Below are positions 1 through 13,000 of a DNA stretch of 60,000 bases, one piece after another; the stretch's first letter is position 1, and every line of letters starts with the position of its first letter. A model generated the notes under the pieces. It did not search any database and had not been told where the DNA came from. It worked only from the letters and a program-made list of their open reading frames with translations. The position numbers and the translations under genes are program-made. This stretch comes from Bolinopsis microptera (taxonomy: Eukaryota; Ctenophora; Tentaculata; Lobata; Bolinopsidae), in NCBI RefSeq assembly GCF_026151205.1, contig NC_087081.1, positions 12,031,113 through 12,091,112 of the forward strand, given 5' to 3'.

Positions 1-1403
1 AGTACGCACTGTACGAACTTTTAAAAGGTGCCGAACTGTACGAATTTTAAAAAGCTGTCGAGGAATTTTTACCGAATTTTAAGAAAAAATTTATGTTTTT
101 TAATCACAAAAGACGAAACAAACTTTCAACCGCAAAAGCGGAAAAGCCAGTACTGTATGTTCATTCAAACCTCAAACTGTTAAATCAGATTTCTGAGTCG
201 GACGCTACAAGTTTAGGTGATTTTGATAGCAAAATTGATGTATCTTATTGCATTGATTTTCTTAATAAAGTTGAGAAGTGATCTTCATGCTTACTAATAA
301 TTCGGTTATACATTTTGTATCATTTGTCAAAACACAAAACTTAAACCCCTCATATTTCAAATTATAAGGTTTTTGGAATTAGCTTTTCGAAAATTTATGA
401 GGCGAATTTTTCCCGAACTAATCCCGAACTGAAAAAAGGTGCCAAACTGTACGAATTTTTCACGACTTTTGTACGAACTGACCAACTATGATTAAGATGC
501 AGCTGAACGATAAATTGCGAATCACCTTGACAAAATTGATTAATGATTGGGTTATCTGCTCAGCTCTGAACGCTATTATACTGTTTTGATATTTAATTTG
601 AACTCAAACGGCTCTACGTGGGGTACTTGTTTTCACTCTTTAGAACCGATCTGACATGGTTAGTACCCGACACGGCGACACATGTGTCAGTCGCTATTCA
701 TATGGGCGGTAGAAGAACATTATTTCATTTCATATAATTATTCAGAAATAGATATGGAGAAATATTTATGTTAAAAGATTAAGAGCAGGCAGCAAATAAA
801 AGGCAAACAATATGTTGCCAAAAACTTGGCACATGATGAAGTATAACTATATTCCTATATATAAATCTATAAATAATAAGAACGACCACACTAAACATTG
901 TCACACGACACACATATTCTGAATATTTCGTACTCGTTTGTATGCAATTATATATCGTTAATAGAATATTCTACCGGAAAACTAATCACCATACAACGTG
1001 AATTCCAATTTTTGCTTTGGAAAGTTTAACAAATTATCATATCGTGCTTTTTTTGTAAAATGCTCCCGGCCATTATCATGATCTGCGCATCTATTATTAT
1101 TATATTACCGTTAATAAACAGTTTGCTCAATTTAAGAATCTGCAATGAATCCATTGTAAATTGTATTGTTAGATTATCAAACTTTAACAAAATCAATGTC
1201 TTTTTTCGTGATGATAAAACTAATCGTTTAAAATTTCCACAAGGACGACTGACATATTGATTTAAATATAAACTAAAAATAAATGTAAGAAAACGAACAC
1301 AATCGCAAACTTAGGCCCTGAAAGTGTGAAACCTACAAGTACAGAGTAAGTACGGGTATCGGCCTTACAAAATGTCGGTAAAAAGGAGATGAAATAAAAT
1401 AAA
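1..1403. other. Non-coding AT-rich region with a short GTACGAA-type repeat
   Basis: I see no convincing gene here. A motif of the form AAAAGGTGCC(G/A)AACTGTACGAATTTT occurs at about 25-50 and again at about 433-460, with more GTACGAA copies nearby. This suggests the remains of a repeat flanking a short open frame (93-281) that has no recognisable product. A 66-codon open frame at 1060-1260 starts with a hydrophobic stretch, but it has no visible splice partner or family and I do not call it. Confidence 0.5.
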
Positions 1404-3186
1404 ACTGTCATTTTGTGAGGCATATTAAGGGGACATACACCAAAACCTTTTTTGCCGGGACCCGGGATTTGACTTCATATTATGAAAGTATAAATTACAA
1501 CTGTAAGATTTGAGGCATTGAAAAATTTTTTTGAGAGTACGCACATTCGAAAAAAAAATTATTTTCTTTTTCGAAAGTTTTGGAAATTTTGAGAAGTCTG
1601 TCACTGTAATACCGATATTTCAGTCATTTTAAACGTTTTTTGGCTGATTTTTTAACTAAACATTATTTACAATCCGTACAAGAAGCCCTTCAAAGGATTT
1701 TATAATTAAAATATAGATGACGAAGTTACAGACCAAACAAGGTCGAAAGAAGCAAAATTGAAATTTTTGTAAAAATCAAAGTTGTATATTTTACCATTCA
1801 CCCAGGTCATAAGTTATCGCTTCAAAAATTCTTGTGAGTGTAGCTGATGATTATATCCAACTTTTTGGAACAGGATTTCTCTCAATTTTGAGTTTTAAGG
1901 TATTAAATGTGGCCTCAAACGACTTAGTAAAATTCATCGTAAAAATGGGCCAAACATGGCAGATTTAAGGCTTAAAATGACTATAACTCAAAAATTAACT
2001 GTTTTTTTGAAATAATTTTTACAGAATCGTAATCAGCTTGAGAAGACGAATCTTTTAGTACCAAATAGGTGATTTTAGAAGACAAATTGTCTTAAATAAT
2101 TTTCCAGCTCGAACACAAGTATAAATTTTGTACAAATTGTACACATTTTTTTACAAATTTTGTGTCTTTAACTATTATAAATTTGGTACTAAAAGATTTG
2201 TCTTCTCAAGCTGATTACGATTCTGTAAAAATTATTTCAAAAAAACTGATAATTTTTGAGTTATAGGCATTTTAAGCCTTAAATCTGCCATGTTTGGCCC
2301 ATTTTTACGATGAATTTTACTAAGTCGTTTGAGGCCACATTTAATACCTTAAAACTCAAAATTGAGAGAAATCCTGTTCCAAAAAGTTGGATATAATCAT
2401 CAGCTACACTCACAAGAATTTTTGAAGCGATAACTTATGACCTGGGTGAATGGTAAAATATACAACTTTGATTTTTATAAAAATTTCAATTTTGCTTCTT
2501 TCGACCTTGTTTGGTCTGTAACTTCGTCATCTATATTTTAATTATAAAATCCTTTGAAGGGCTTCTTGTACGGATTGTAAATAATGTTCAGTTAAAAAAT
2601 CAGCCAAAAAACGTTTAAAATGACTGAAATATCGGTATTACAGTGACAGACTTCTCAAAATTTCCAAAACTTTCGAAAAAGAAAATAATTTTTTTTTCGA
2701 ATGTGCGTACTCTCAAAAAAATTTTTCAATGCCTCAAATCTTACAGTTGTAATCTATACTTTCATAATATGAAGTCAAATCCCGGGTCCCGGCAAAAAAG
2801 GTTTTGGTGTATGTCCCCTTAACACTGTCATTTTGTGAAGCTAGGTCATTTTTTTCTACCAACGTCACTAAATAAGTTTTTTATTTAACCAGAGTAGTCT
2901 TTGATTTACATAAGTCATTGTAGTACCTGGTTTCCTGGGGTTAAATTCTAAACTTTGGTCTCCTGCAGTCTGGGACCTGGGTAACAGTTAGGCAGGGCAA
3001 TGACTGAACAGCAAAAACCTCCATATTTATGTAAGAAATATAGATTCTAATTATATGTCATTGTCATTCCTTGGAAGTGTTAATTAATGCTTTTTCTTTC
3101 ATACAGTAAAAGGAATAGGGTTCAATGTAGAGGGAACCTAAGCTACAGCATGGTCTATATGTTATATGTACTGTCATTTTGTGAGG
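1404..3186. repeat. Three copies of a short CTGTCATTTTGTGAGGC repeat
   Basis: The 17-18 base sequence ACTGTCATTTTGTGAGGC occurs at 1404-1421, with one change at 2824-2841, and again at about 3169-3186. The first two copies lie immediately outside the two ends of the palindromic element at 1425-2822. Either the element inserted into a pre-existing local repeat or the flanks were duplicated with it. Confidence 0.6.
1425..2822. mobile_element. Long palindromic (foldback) MITE with TTAA ends
   Basis: The element runs from TTAA (1425-1428) to TTAA (2819-2822). The two halves are near-perfect reverse complements: arms 1425-2068 and 2179-2822, each about 644 bp, around a spacer of about 110 bp. The ends read TTAAGGGGACATACACC and its reverse complement. 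A TTAA target duplication is characteristic of piggyBac-type transposases, so a non-autonomous piggyBac-like MITE is the best guess. No transposase reading frame is present. If transcribed, it would fold into a very long hairpin. Confidence 0.8.
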
Positions 3187-4014
3187 CCTGTCAGTTTGTA
3201 AGACCCATACCCATAAGTAAATAACGAAACATTTTAACCTGTATAGTGTCCATTGTCCATTTGTCCACGCGACTGAATTGAAATTTGTGTCAGATACCGA
3301 GGAGGACTAGACATTGAAAGTGAAACTCATGGTTAATCGGGTTAACTCTCAAATTATCTACAATACTGATCTCATCTTTTACTAAATCTACTCAATCAGG
3401 AACACGAAATTTGATTTATTTTGCAAATTTTACACTTAAAACAAAACATTAACAAAACAAAGACGCTTCAATCCCTAGACTCCGAGATGTGGTTTATATT
3501 CTGTAATTAGCTAAGTGTACAATATTACAATGACACACACACGTACAGGTCCATCTCTCAATACATTAGTCCTCGTGGGCTCGCTAACTGTTCCAGTATT
3601 AGTTAGCAGCTATGTCATTGTGCTCAATTTGGGAAGCTTTGTGGAGCCTTCATTTTGATCAAAGATCGTCGGAATTTAGAAATACAGAAGAATGTAGAAG
3701 AATGTAGAAGGAAATTCGAAAAAAGGTATGATAATTGTTACATCGCCTACACTAAGTCTAACTATAGAAACAACGGTCAGTGGAGTTAAGAAGAATTTCA
3801 GTTAAAGGTATGTTAAGAAATTATTTGAGAACAATGATTAGAAATAAAGCGCAACATCTTTTCATTCAAAGAAATCAATATATATCCTGCAGGGTCACAA
3901 GATTATAGTAAAACTAAAGTAAACATTTTCAACATTTTCAATCAGAACAAATTAATGCCACTTGCAGTGAAATTATGATACCACAATCAGCCACAGTTCA
4001 TTAAACCAGCGAGT
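2823..4014. other. Intergenic region downstream of the glutamate receptor gene
   Basis: No gene was recognised. The stretch contains a short GAAGAATGTA tandem repeat near 3687-3710. It should contain the 3' UTR and polyadenylation site of the minus-strand receptor gene whose stop codon is at 4015-4017. A reverse-strand AATAAA-like signal near 3413-3420 is only a candidate. Confidence 0.4.
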
Positions 4015-7000
4015 TTACTTTGCTTCACCCTCTTTTCTATAAATGTCTGTAATATCCTCTATATCACTACAAAGTGAAGGTGTGGTAGTATGCATATTAT
4101 CCTCGTTCAGCTGCCTAAAACTCTCGAATATAAACCAGTGGTTTGACACATCTCTCCATGTTAGTTTGAGACGACGTTTCAGCGCTTGTAGTATGTTCTT
4201 TGGTCGCTGAAATTGTCAAGTGTCAGTGCTTTATACTTATCGATAAAGACCTCCTGAACATATTATAACTATTTGAAACCAAACCCAAGCCTTGTTAAAA
4301 TCATTGTTCCACTAATCATCGTGTTTACACAAAATATATATCTCTAGTGTGAATCCCTCAACCTCATTTATGCAAACACGAGAAATATAATAGGATCATA
4401 GTAAAAACACTGCAGATGCGTGAGTTAAAAATATTAACTTAGAAGCTGCGCTTGCCATTTAGTTAATAGTCGAAGAGTTGGGGATACTTAAGATCATAAG
4501 ATTATATATCAACAAGTTGTGGTAATTTCTATAATCTCCTGGTAAGTGGAGTTCAAAGAGCATAAATATTTAGAATTTGTGCTGAAATGGTAGTCATGGT
4601 GATCACTGATCAAAAGATTGGATACTCGATAAGATTCTTTAAATTAAAGTTTAATTCACACAGGACGCATAGCCAATCCATGATGCAAATAGTTCAGATT
4701 TTTAATTTTCTCCGTAAGAAAAGGGATTAAAGACAGAGATAATAAAGATAAATACCTCGTTCTGATCCCGAAATTCATTCCCGTAAACATCCTCGAAGCA
4801 AGCAAAAATATACTCCGCTATGAGAAAGAGAAAGCTAGTGACAATTCCTAGGGCTATAACTGTGAACAAGCCGGACAGATTGTTCATATCTAGTTTTGAG
4901 GTGGACTGACTTGAGTCTTTGTTACTTTTCTGAAGAAGAAATGCACGTGTTATTCAGATACAATGAAATGTTTTAATATTCTAATTGCAAAGATGCCCGA
5001 ATTCGACGTTTAAAATTATATCCCGCATACAGAATAAAATTTATAAAATCTGCTTTTAAAGTGATAGTAGTGACGCGCACTGCTGTCGAGGAAAGATAAA
5101 AAGCAAGTTGGATTAGATAGACCAGTAAAGTGACAGTATGGATATTGGATATTTACACCTACCCCTTCACATTGTTTAGATTCCCCGGACTGTTTTATTT
5201 CCTCCCAAGCTGTATCTAGATCACTACTCTCACGAAACTTCAGGATTACATTGTTAAACAGGTCTAAATAGGGCGAGTTTGGAGGAAATCCAAAAGCAAA
5301 CCTGAAATCATAAAATGAATCTCTAAAAGAGATAAGTTACTTAACATTTTTAAAAAATCTTATCGTTGCTTTCCGACTACATTAGCACAAAAACACAAAT
5401 AATCCTGACAGTATTTGTTAATCGGTCATTGAGTTGAATATTATATTATTATAGTTTACGAAATCAGAACCCACAGAAACCACACAGGGGATTTACAAAG
5501 AACTAATAGCTGAAGGAAACTTACCCGAACTTACTAAACTTCTCGCCTGCTATCACTAGATCACATGTTCTTTGAACCATGAACTCTAATAAAGCACTCT
5601 CGTAGATAAACGCATAGTCACCCTGATAACAAAGCAAAGATAAGCCTGTTTGTTCATTATCAGATAACCATGACAACGGTTTCTTAATTCATTTTCGTTT
5701 TATTTTTCAAACTCTAACTTCACCTTAAACTTATGAATAAAGTTGTTTCGAAGAAAAAGAAAAGTTTTTAAAATTGCCATGCTAGATTGGAAAAAATAGG
5801 GACTGAAATATTTGTGAAACACACTAGAGAGCAAAGGAAGAGATAAATATCAATTATCAATATTTATACCTTTTTTACCCGTTCAAATCCTTCATCAGCA
5901 CTATTTACGTTATCCAGCTTTTCTGCGATTGCTTTGTACTCATCTGGTGATAATGTTTTGTTCGCAAACACGCACAGGATTGTTCAAATTAATTGAAGCT
6001 TACTTGAAATACATTTATAAACGTTATTTTAGGATCTACATAAATCTGACTCCCAGTGAACCGTTATACCTTTGTTACTTCCGTTGAGTAGAGTTTGAGG
6101 ACTAGTGGACTTGACAGTGCCCCATTTTAGCTTGTTTTGATAAAGAAGATCTTCAACACTATTGATTCCAACTCTCATCCTCGTCACTAAAACATTCCGA
6201 CTCGGTTACTAACTAAGTAACCAGGTCAGGGCAAATTAACGAACCTTGTGTTGTCTAAAAGGGTCAATAACGCAAGAATCACAATAGAAAAACGATCTGG
6301 TCAAACATTCACAAGTCACACAGAAAACAATAAACCTGTAAGAAAGGCAGCTAAGTTAGCCGTGTACATAGCAATAAGGATCATCATAAAGAACCACCAC
6401 ACAGACAGGATGGCCCTCCCCGACAGGCAGTACGGAGCTCCCTCCACTGGGCCCTGCTGGAGGAGGGAGGCGATAACCAGCCACGCACTGTTACTCATGT
6501 TCAGTAGCTCTGAGGTGTGAGTTGTAGTTGGGGTTATCACGTGATAATCACGTGTGTAGGAACCCACGTGGGCGCAGTGGGTCTGTGTTATTGTCACATG
6601 CAATAAGATCAACCGACAAGATCGCTGTTTCATTTTTGACTCGACCCGATCTTACATTACATTCCAGTGACTGTTCCGGGCCCAAATTTCAGTAAGCCAA
6701 ATAGCGTACAAGGCGTGGGTAGCAGAAAGTGGAGAGCTACAGTGTCACATGTGACCGGGAGGACCATCCTGTTGTGCCTGGTATAACGTGAGATTTAGAG
6801 GAGTAGTACCTGTGAAGTAGGCCGCCAGATTAGCCACGTACATGGAGAACACAATGATGACGAAATACCACGTACAGGTCAGGAGGATCCTCCCAGAGAC
6901 ACACTGGCTGGCTCCGTACACCACGCCTTGCTTTAAGAACGAGCTGTCTATTAGTAGCAAGGAGCCGTGTAAAGATAGTGCTTCTGAAAACATTTCCTTG

Positions 7001-10000
7001 CGTTTGGAAAGTTGTAGTTCTGGCACCCATTGAGCGACTAACGTGCATGTAAAACTTGATTATTCACGTTTGTCTTGGTGAGTATAAAAAACTGCTTACC
7101 TAATCTGTCTTCTCCATAGTTTTCAACCTCTTCCACCAAGCATTGATACGTGTTATACCTGAACAACGTAACTGTTTTACAAATTCAGCAGAAAAAGTCC
7201 ACACAATTTGTTTAAATTTTCGAGTGATTCAATCGAGCCCATATTTTTAATTAATTTTTAATCGAAACATCCGAAGAAAAATATCTACCGCAAGATAAAA
7301 AGGACGAATTTTAAAACACCACAAAGACCACAAAAACCTTATCAAACTCTTCCTGCCATTTTTAGCCTCTCCCCGGGCCCTATTACACACCGAGCAAGGA
7401 CAGGTCATGAGAGCGTGCATCTTCCTTCCGTATAACCCGTAGGGGGATACCTTGTTGTAAACACACACTATAATGGTGATAAGGAACGCTGATAGGATCA
7501 CACAGTACCTATAGGTTAAAGTTTAGAGGTTAGATATGGAGGCAAGATTTAGAATTAGAGGTTAAGAGATATGATTCGGGTTCGAGTTAAATACGAGTTA
7601 GAACATTTTTAAAGCTTTGTAAGGGAAAAAAGGTGATATCTGTAGAAGTGCAGACTGTAGTAGTGCAGACTTCAGTACAATAACGTTAATTGTGGAACTT
7701 CTTTTATTGGTATGTGCAGACGGAATGATAAAGACATAAAGTGGTATTAAAAAGATTGTTAAAAGCGCAAACAATGAATAACTATGATTTTGAACAAACT
7801 GTAAGCAACTCACCAGACATTAGGATCGAAAGGTTGCAAGAAAAAAAACTCGTTCGAAGAGTCCACTTCTGCTTTGACTACTACAGCCAGTCCAACTTGC
7901 ATGAAGGGAACACTAAAATCAATCGATTTCTCTCGTGCCGCATTGATAGAGAAGTGGACAGTCGAAATGTCAATAAACTGAACATGATGCGGATCAATGT
8001 CATATCACGATATTATCAATATCATATAATCAAATTATAATTTGAATACCATCTGAATTCTGATCGATCGTAAAGCTGCAGTATGGCTTTTTATCTTTCT
8101 ACAATTATAGTCCATCCTTGATTGTAACTATTTCACAAAATAAAGTAAACGAGCTAAAGTCGATTTAAAGCCATATAAAGGCCTAACTTAAGCCAATTTA
8201 AAGCCTACTATTTACCCCTGTTAAGAGATCGTGTACCAAGCCGTCCCATCCGGTTGTATAGTTCGGGTTAACGCCTCCCCACCGATTATCTCGAGGTAAC
8301 ACAAACTTGTAGTTGAACTTTAGTTTCTGTCAATAATGTTAGTTTGATTTAAACGTTCATAAGAATTTTTTTCTTCTTAAAAATCATAGTAAATGGGAAA
8401 CGCTTTTTTTAATAATCCAACAAATCACTGCCGATTGCTCGGATCTTATTTCTATAATGAGTGGTACCATTAGGCTTGGATCCCTGAACACCCTTTCACC
8501 AACAACAACAAAAAACACTACACTACCTACCTCTGAAATCTTTCTGACAAGGTCAATGCAGTATCCGTTGAAACAGCCGTTACCCTCACAACCGGTGCAG
8601 TCCTCAACCTTCTCCAGCCATCCCGCGCCACAGAGGAAACAGTTTTCTGTGTTATTGCACTGCTCGCACTTTATTCCCTAAAAAATTTGAACATTGTTTG
8701 GTTCTTTTTTCCTGCGATGATATGACTTTATGGGTCCTTTTCTGGGATCAGCTATAATTATAATTATACAATACATTGCTTAATTCTAAAATTTAAAGAG
8801 AATTTTTAGCAAGAAGCTTAGTCCTATACTGTGTGAACTGGTAATGCTATTTTGTGTACAAATTTTACATATTTAATAGTACCATATCAGTAAAAACCGT
8901 AATAACCTGGTTTAATTAAGTATATTATATATGTATTTGATAAGTCTTATATATAAGACTTCACAAATCAGTGTCTAGACAACATCAACGTGATAAATCT
9001 AACAATGCACCATGTGTTTAGGTTTTAACACTGTTCGCGCTATCGAAACAATGCTAAAAAACGAGCAGATTTGAAACAGAAAAATTTGCCAAATCTAAAT
9101 GAATAAACGGGATCGACGCGATCGGTTGAAACAAAGGAAGTATCATCTTTATCACAAACCATCAATATTAGACCATCGCGTGTCAAATTTCTCACCTTCG
9201 CACTATAAAACAACCTCTAATCTTCAACAAATCATCAAACATTTTTCTCATCTTCAGTAATCAAACCGATTCAACAAACCCCTCTCAAAATGAAGTTCTT
9301 CGCTGTATTGTTCGCTGCCTTCTTCGCCATGAGCATGGCTAGCCCCGTGGAGCTGGAGGAGCGACAGGACTTCATCAACACTATCATCGAGATGGTCAAA
9401 GGATTTATTTGCGGCATGGACAGCCTTCCAGTAAGCCTTTACCCCATTTTTTCACATGTTATAAAAATGAATTGTTTTCTATCCCTCGTCGAATGGAATT
9501 AATTTGGTCCTCTTTCTGTCAGTCTTAGAGTTTAAAAATTAATCACTTTACTTTAATTTAATCTGCTGTTCAGCCTATCATTTATTAAATACAATTATTC
9601 CCTTTAGTTCGACAACCCTATGCTCCAGATGGTATTCAACATGGTCAAAGGATTCCTGCAATGCCCCGAAGGACAAGAATAAGATATATTCACTTTTAGT
9701 GTTACGTCATGTTTTGAGTCAATAAAACAGCTATGAAAAATGTTTTAAAAATCTTGACTTTTACTTCGTTATAATACCATCATAATGGTTACCATAATGG
9801 TTGTATCTACAAATCAGATCTGTGTTCCTCATAATAGGTTAATGTCGTTAATTGGTTATAATCATTGCTCTTAATTGGAGATACTGCTACAAAGTTTTTT
9901 AAGTCAAGCATACTGTTTGCAGAGCCCTCATATCAATATTTTCATCTTCAATACAACACAGCTTTGGGGTGACTCACTGATATTAATTCGGGAATATTAC

Positions 10001-13000
10001 TTTGATCGTGTAAATTTGTGCCCAGATCCATTTTAGCCGAATAAGTATAGCAAATAAATTTGTATAACCAATCAAGACAAGATAGTTGACGACCGTCAAG
10101 AAATCGAGCATTATACTGTCAGAGCCTTCTCTTTTCAAACCGTCATATCAATATTTTCATTTTCAATACAACACAGCTTTGGGGTGACTCACTGATATTA
10201 ATTCGGGAATATTACTTTTATCGTGTAAATTTGTGCCCAGATCCATTTTGGCAGAATAAGTATAGCAAATAAATTTGTGTAACGGTAAAAAATGTACAGT
10301 TTCTCTGTTGCCCTAAACGAGTTCGCATATTTAATATTAGTCAAAATCCTTATTTAACTAACAAGAATTAGTTGTTTATCATTATAGCACCTGTTGTGAT
10401 TACTGGCAGTGCGTTTCTACCCAGTACCCACTTTTTAACTGACAATGGCATTCTTGTTTTAAGAGAGTCCCTGGCCAAACAATATCTAAATCAAGCTGCC
10501 AATAGCTGGTCTTACTGAATATATTGGATAGTTTTGAGGGACTACAAAAAATATACGCAAAGTTAGTTCGTAAGCTTGGTACTCGATTTACAGAATTAGA
10601 TAGTTTTCAAATATTCTCTCTCTCTCAAAAGGTTTCCTTGTATTTGGGGAAATTCAAGAACTCGGATGTTATGAGCACATCGAAAGTTTTAACATGAAAT
10701 GTATGAACTATGAATTTACCATTTACTGAATACTGGTACTGGCAGGTACAGATTTATGAATTGCACTGCAAACTGTGTTCATGTATCAAGTTAAGGACTC
10801 TAGAAACATTAAGTAAGGCCCCTTCCAGCCATTGCCACCTGCCACCTAATTTGGCAGGTATTACAAGACTGATAATCAATTTGAAGTCTTAAAATGATTC
10901 CTGCAAAATTAACCGAAAACCTGCCTATTTATCGTATTCGTGCAGAGATTTATCTCACGTAATTATTTAATCGAGTTGTTGATTTATAGAAAAGCCTGCA
11001 AAATTAACACAAAACCTGCCTCACCTTTCACCTACTCTCGGCAGGTTTGCTCTATTTTGGCAGGTTTTCCGTTAAATATAAAGTCGAATGCTGCAGATTT
11101 AACGCAAATCCTGCGTAAGTTGAGATAATTTGAATCAACTTGTGGCGTGATTAAACCTATATTGGCAGGGGTTTTGGATAATTTGAATGTACAATGTGGA
11201 ATACTGTAATGATCGTATAACCTTATTACTAGGTAGGGTGTAGGACTGAGACTTGGTTTGTGCAAAGCTACCGAAGTACAGAATGCTACATGCCTACATG
11301 GCTCTATAGTTTATATTTTTATGCATGCAGTCACTAGTCAGTGGCGAAACGACCGCCCGACACTCCGGCAACCCCTGCTATGCGGAAGGGGATGGGGGGG
11401 TGCAGCTGCGGCCTCTTATAAGGTACGTTTCGCCACTGCATATTATCCACTGTTACCAACACGGGGTCTATGATAAGTTTGAGTATAAAAGTACAGGGTG
11501 GGCCAAAAGTCAGTGTGCAAACGTTGGCCTTAATAGCTCAGTCACTGAGTGCCCAATTGAAATACTTCCTTCTGGTATGACTTAGTACCACCACTGGTTC
11601 GAGGAATTTGTCAACTCAAAAAATATTCGCGTTCATTTTTTTCAAATGGAGGTTCATTTTCACATTTTTTTGATAGTTTGGATAATCGGATCAAGCTAAA
11701 TGTTATTGAATTGTGTTTGGCCATTCGAATTACGTTTGCCCTGAAAGAATGAGAGTTCTAGCTTCTCAGATGACCGAGATATGAAGCATAACAAGCTTGT
11801 TCATTACGTGTGATCAGGTGATTGGTTTACCTAATCACGTGATAAGGTGACCCCATTAACTACCCCGTTAAACATTATGGGAATTGTTAAGGGTGCCCAA
11901 TTAAGGTGTCGTGTCACGGTGTCACATAATCACCCAGTCAATTTGTTAACGAGATACACAAAATGCTTGTTAACTTCGTCATTTCTAATCCGTTTTGCCT
12001 CATTTTTTCAGATCATATGCAATCCGGCAAGGATTGATAATTTTATAAAAAATCCTGCCAAGTTAATGGAAAACCTGCCGATTTAACTTTATCACTGCCG
12101 TAATCCATCCGGAAAGGATTGATAATTTTATAGCAAATCCTGCCAAGTTAATAGAAAACCTGCCAAATAAAAAATACCTGCGCTGTTGATGCAGGATCAC
12201 TAGTTAATTAGGCAGGTTTTGACATACAAAATTAAGAGAAAACCTGCGGATTTAGTGTAATATACTGCTGATCTGGACAGGGTAAATTAGATTACTAGGC
12301 AGGAGTGGTAATTTCGCAGTCTTCGCTATTAACTGGGCAGGTTTTAGGTTAAATTCGCAGTGGCAATGGCTGGAAGGGGCCTTAAGTAACGAAGGTACTA
12401 CATATTAGTGCAACTGCATGTACCCAGTTTATATACCCTAGATTACTATTCCTGTACTTATCTTATTCATATTTCACCACAACTGGCGGTCATAGAATTT
12501 AGACTTAGTTCTGTCATGTACGGCGTTGAAATCCTACAAACTTATGTTTTCTATTCGAATCGTTTAGCAGGAAGAATGTACTACAACCTTGTTAACGGTT
12601 ACAAAGTAAATCGGGGAACGGTTACCATGGTAATTACTGGGGTAGATGACAACAACAACAACAACAATGGCGAGCCTAGCAAGCTAGGATCGAGGGGCCG
12701 ATCTCCTTTTCTTTTGCTGTGCGGCCACGGTCCTTTCGGTACAGTTTTCCCTGCAGCATAGTCGGGACGCAACCCCAGGCATATGCACTCGTGTTATTTT
12801 CGCAGCTCTAATGAGAGCCACTACCATTCACACCATGGTTTGGTGAGTGACGGCTGCCCATCAATTTTGAAATCTTGGCCCAACTGGGATTCGAACTCGC
12901 AACGTCAGGGCCAGTAGACAAGCAGATTAACCAACTAAGCCACTGAGCCAACTAAGCCACAGATGACACTGTTGCCCTGGTTACAGTATCTATGGTAGCT

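Larger units (their letters stand above)
4015..8677 (-). other. Glutamate receptor exons 16-27: S1, channel, S2, M4, tail
   Basis: Coding exons in transcript order: 8531-8677 (Cys-rich linker and start of S1), 8216-8326 and 7814-7977 (S1), 7338-7508 (M1, VILSAFLITIIVCVYNK, and an intracellular Cys/basic loop), 7100-7158, then one of two pore exons (6810-6983 or 6336-6509), 6070-6186, 5870-5943, 5525-5622 and 5163-5301 (S2), 4756-4929 (M4, LSGLFTVIALGIVTSFLFLI), and 4015-4206 (tail, stop at 4015-4017). Exon lengths and phases sum to an uninterrupted frame. Confidence 0.9.

Noticed and set aside
6248-6520. Plus-strand open frame over pore exon B
   Set aside because: It is the reverse strand of a strongly supported receptor exon and has no family features.
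6336-6983. Two tandem receptor genes rather than one gene with alternative exons
   Set aside because: All other exons (ATD, S1, M1, S2, M4) are present once, and both pore exons fit the same neighbours in length and phase.
12870-12945. Genuine tRNA gene on the minus strand
   Set aside because: A and B boxes are present, but the arms do not form a complete tRNA and a SINE body plus (TTG)n tail follow.
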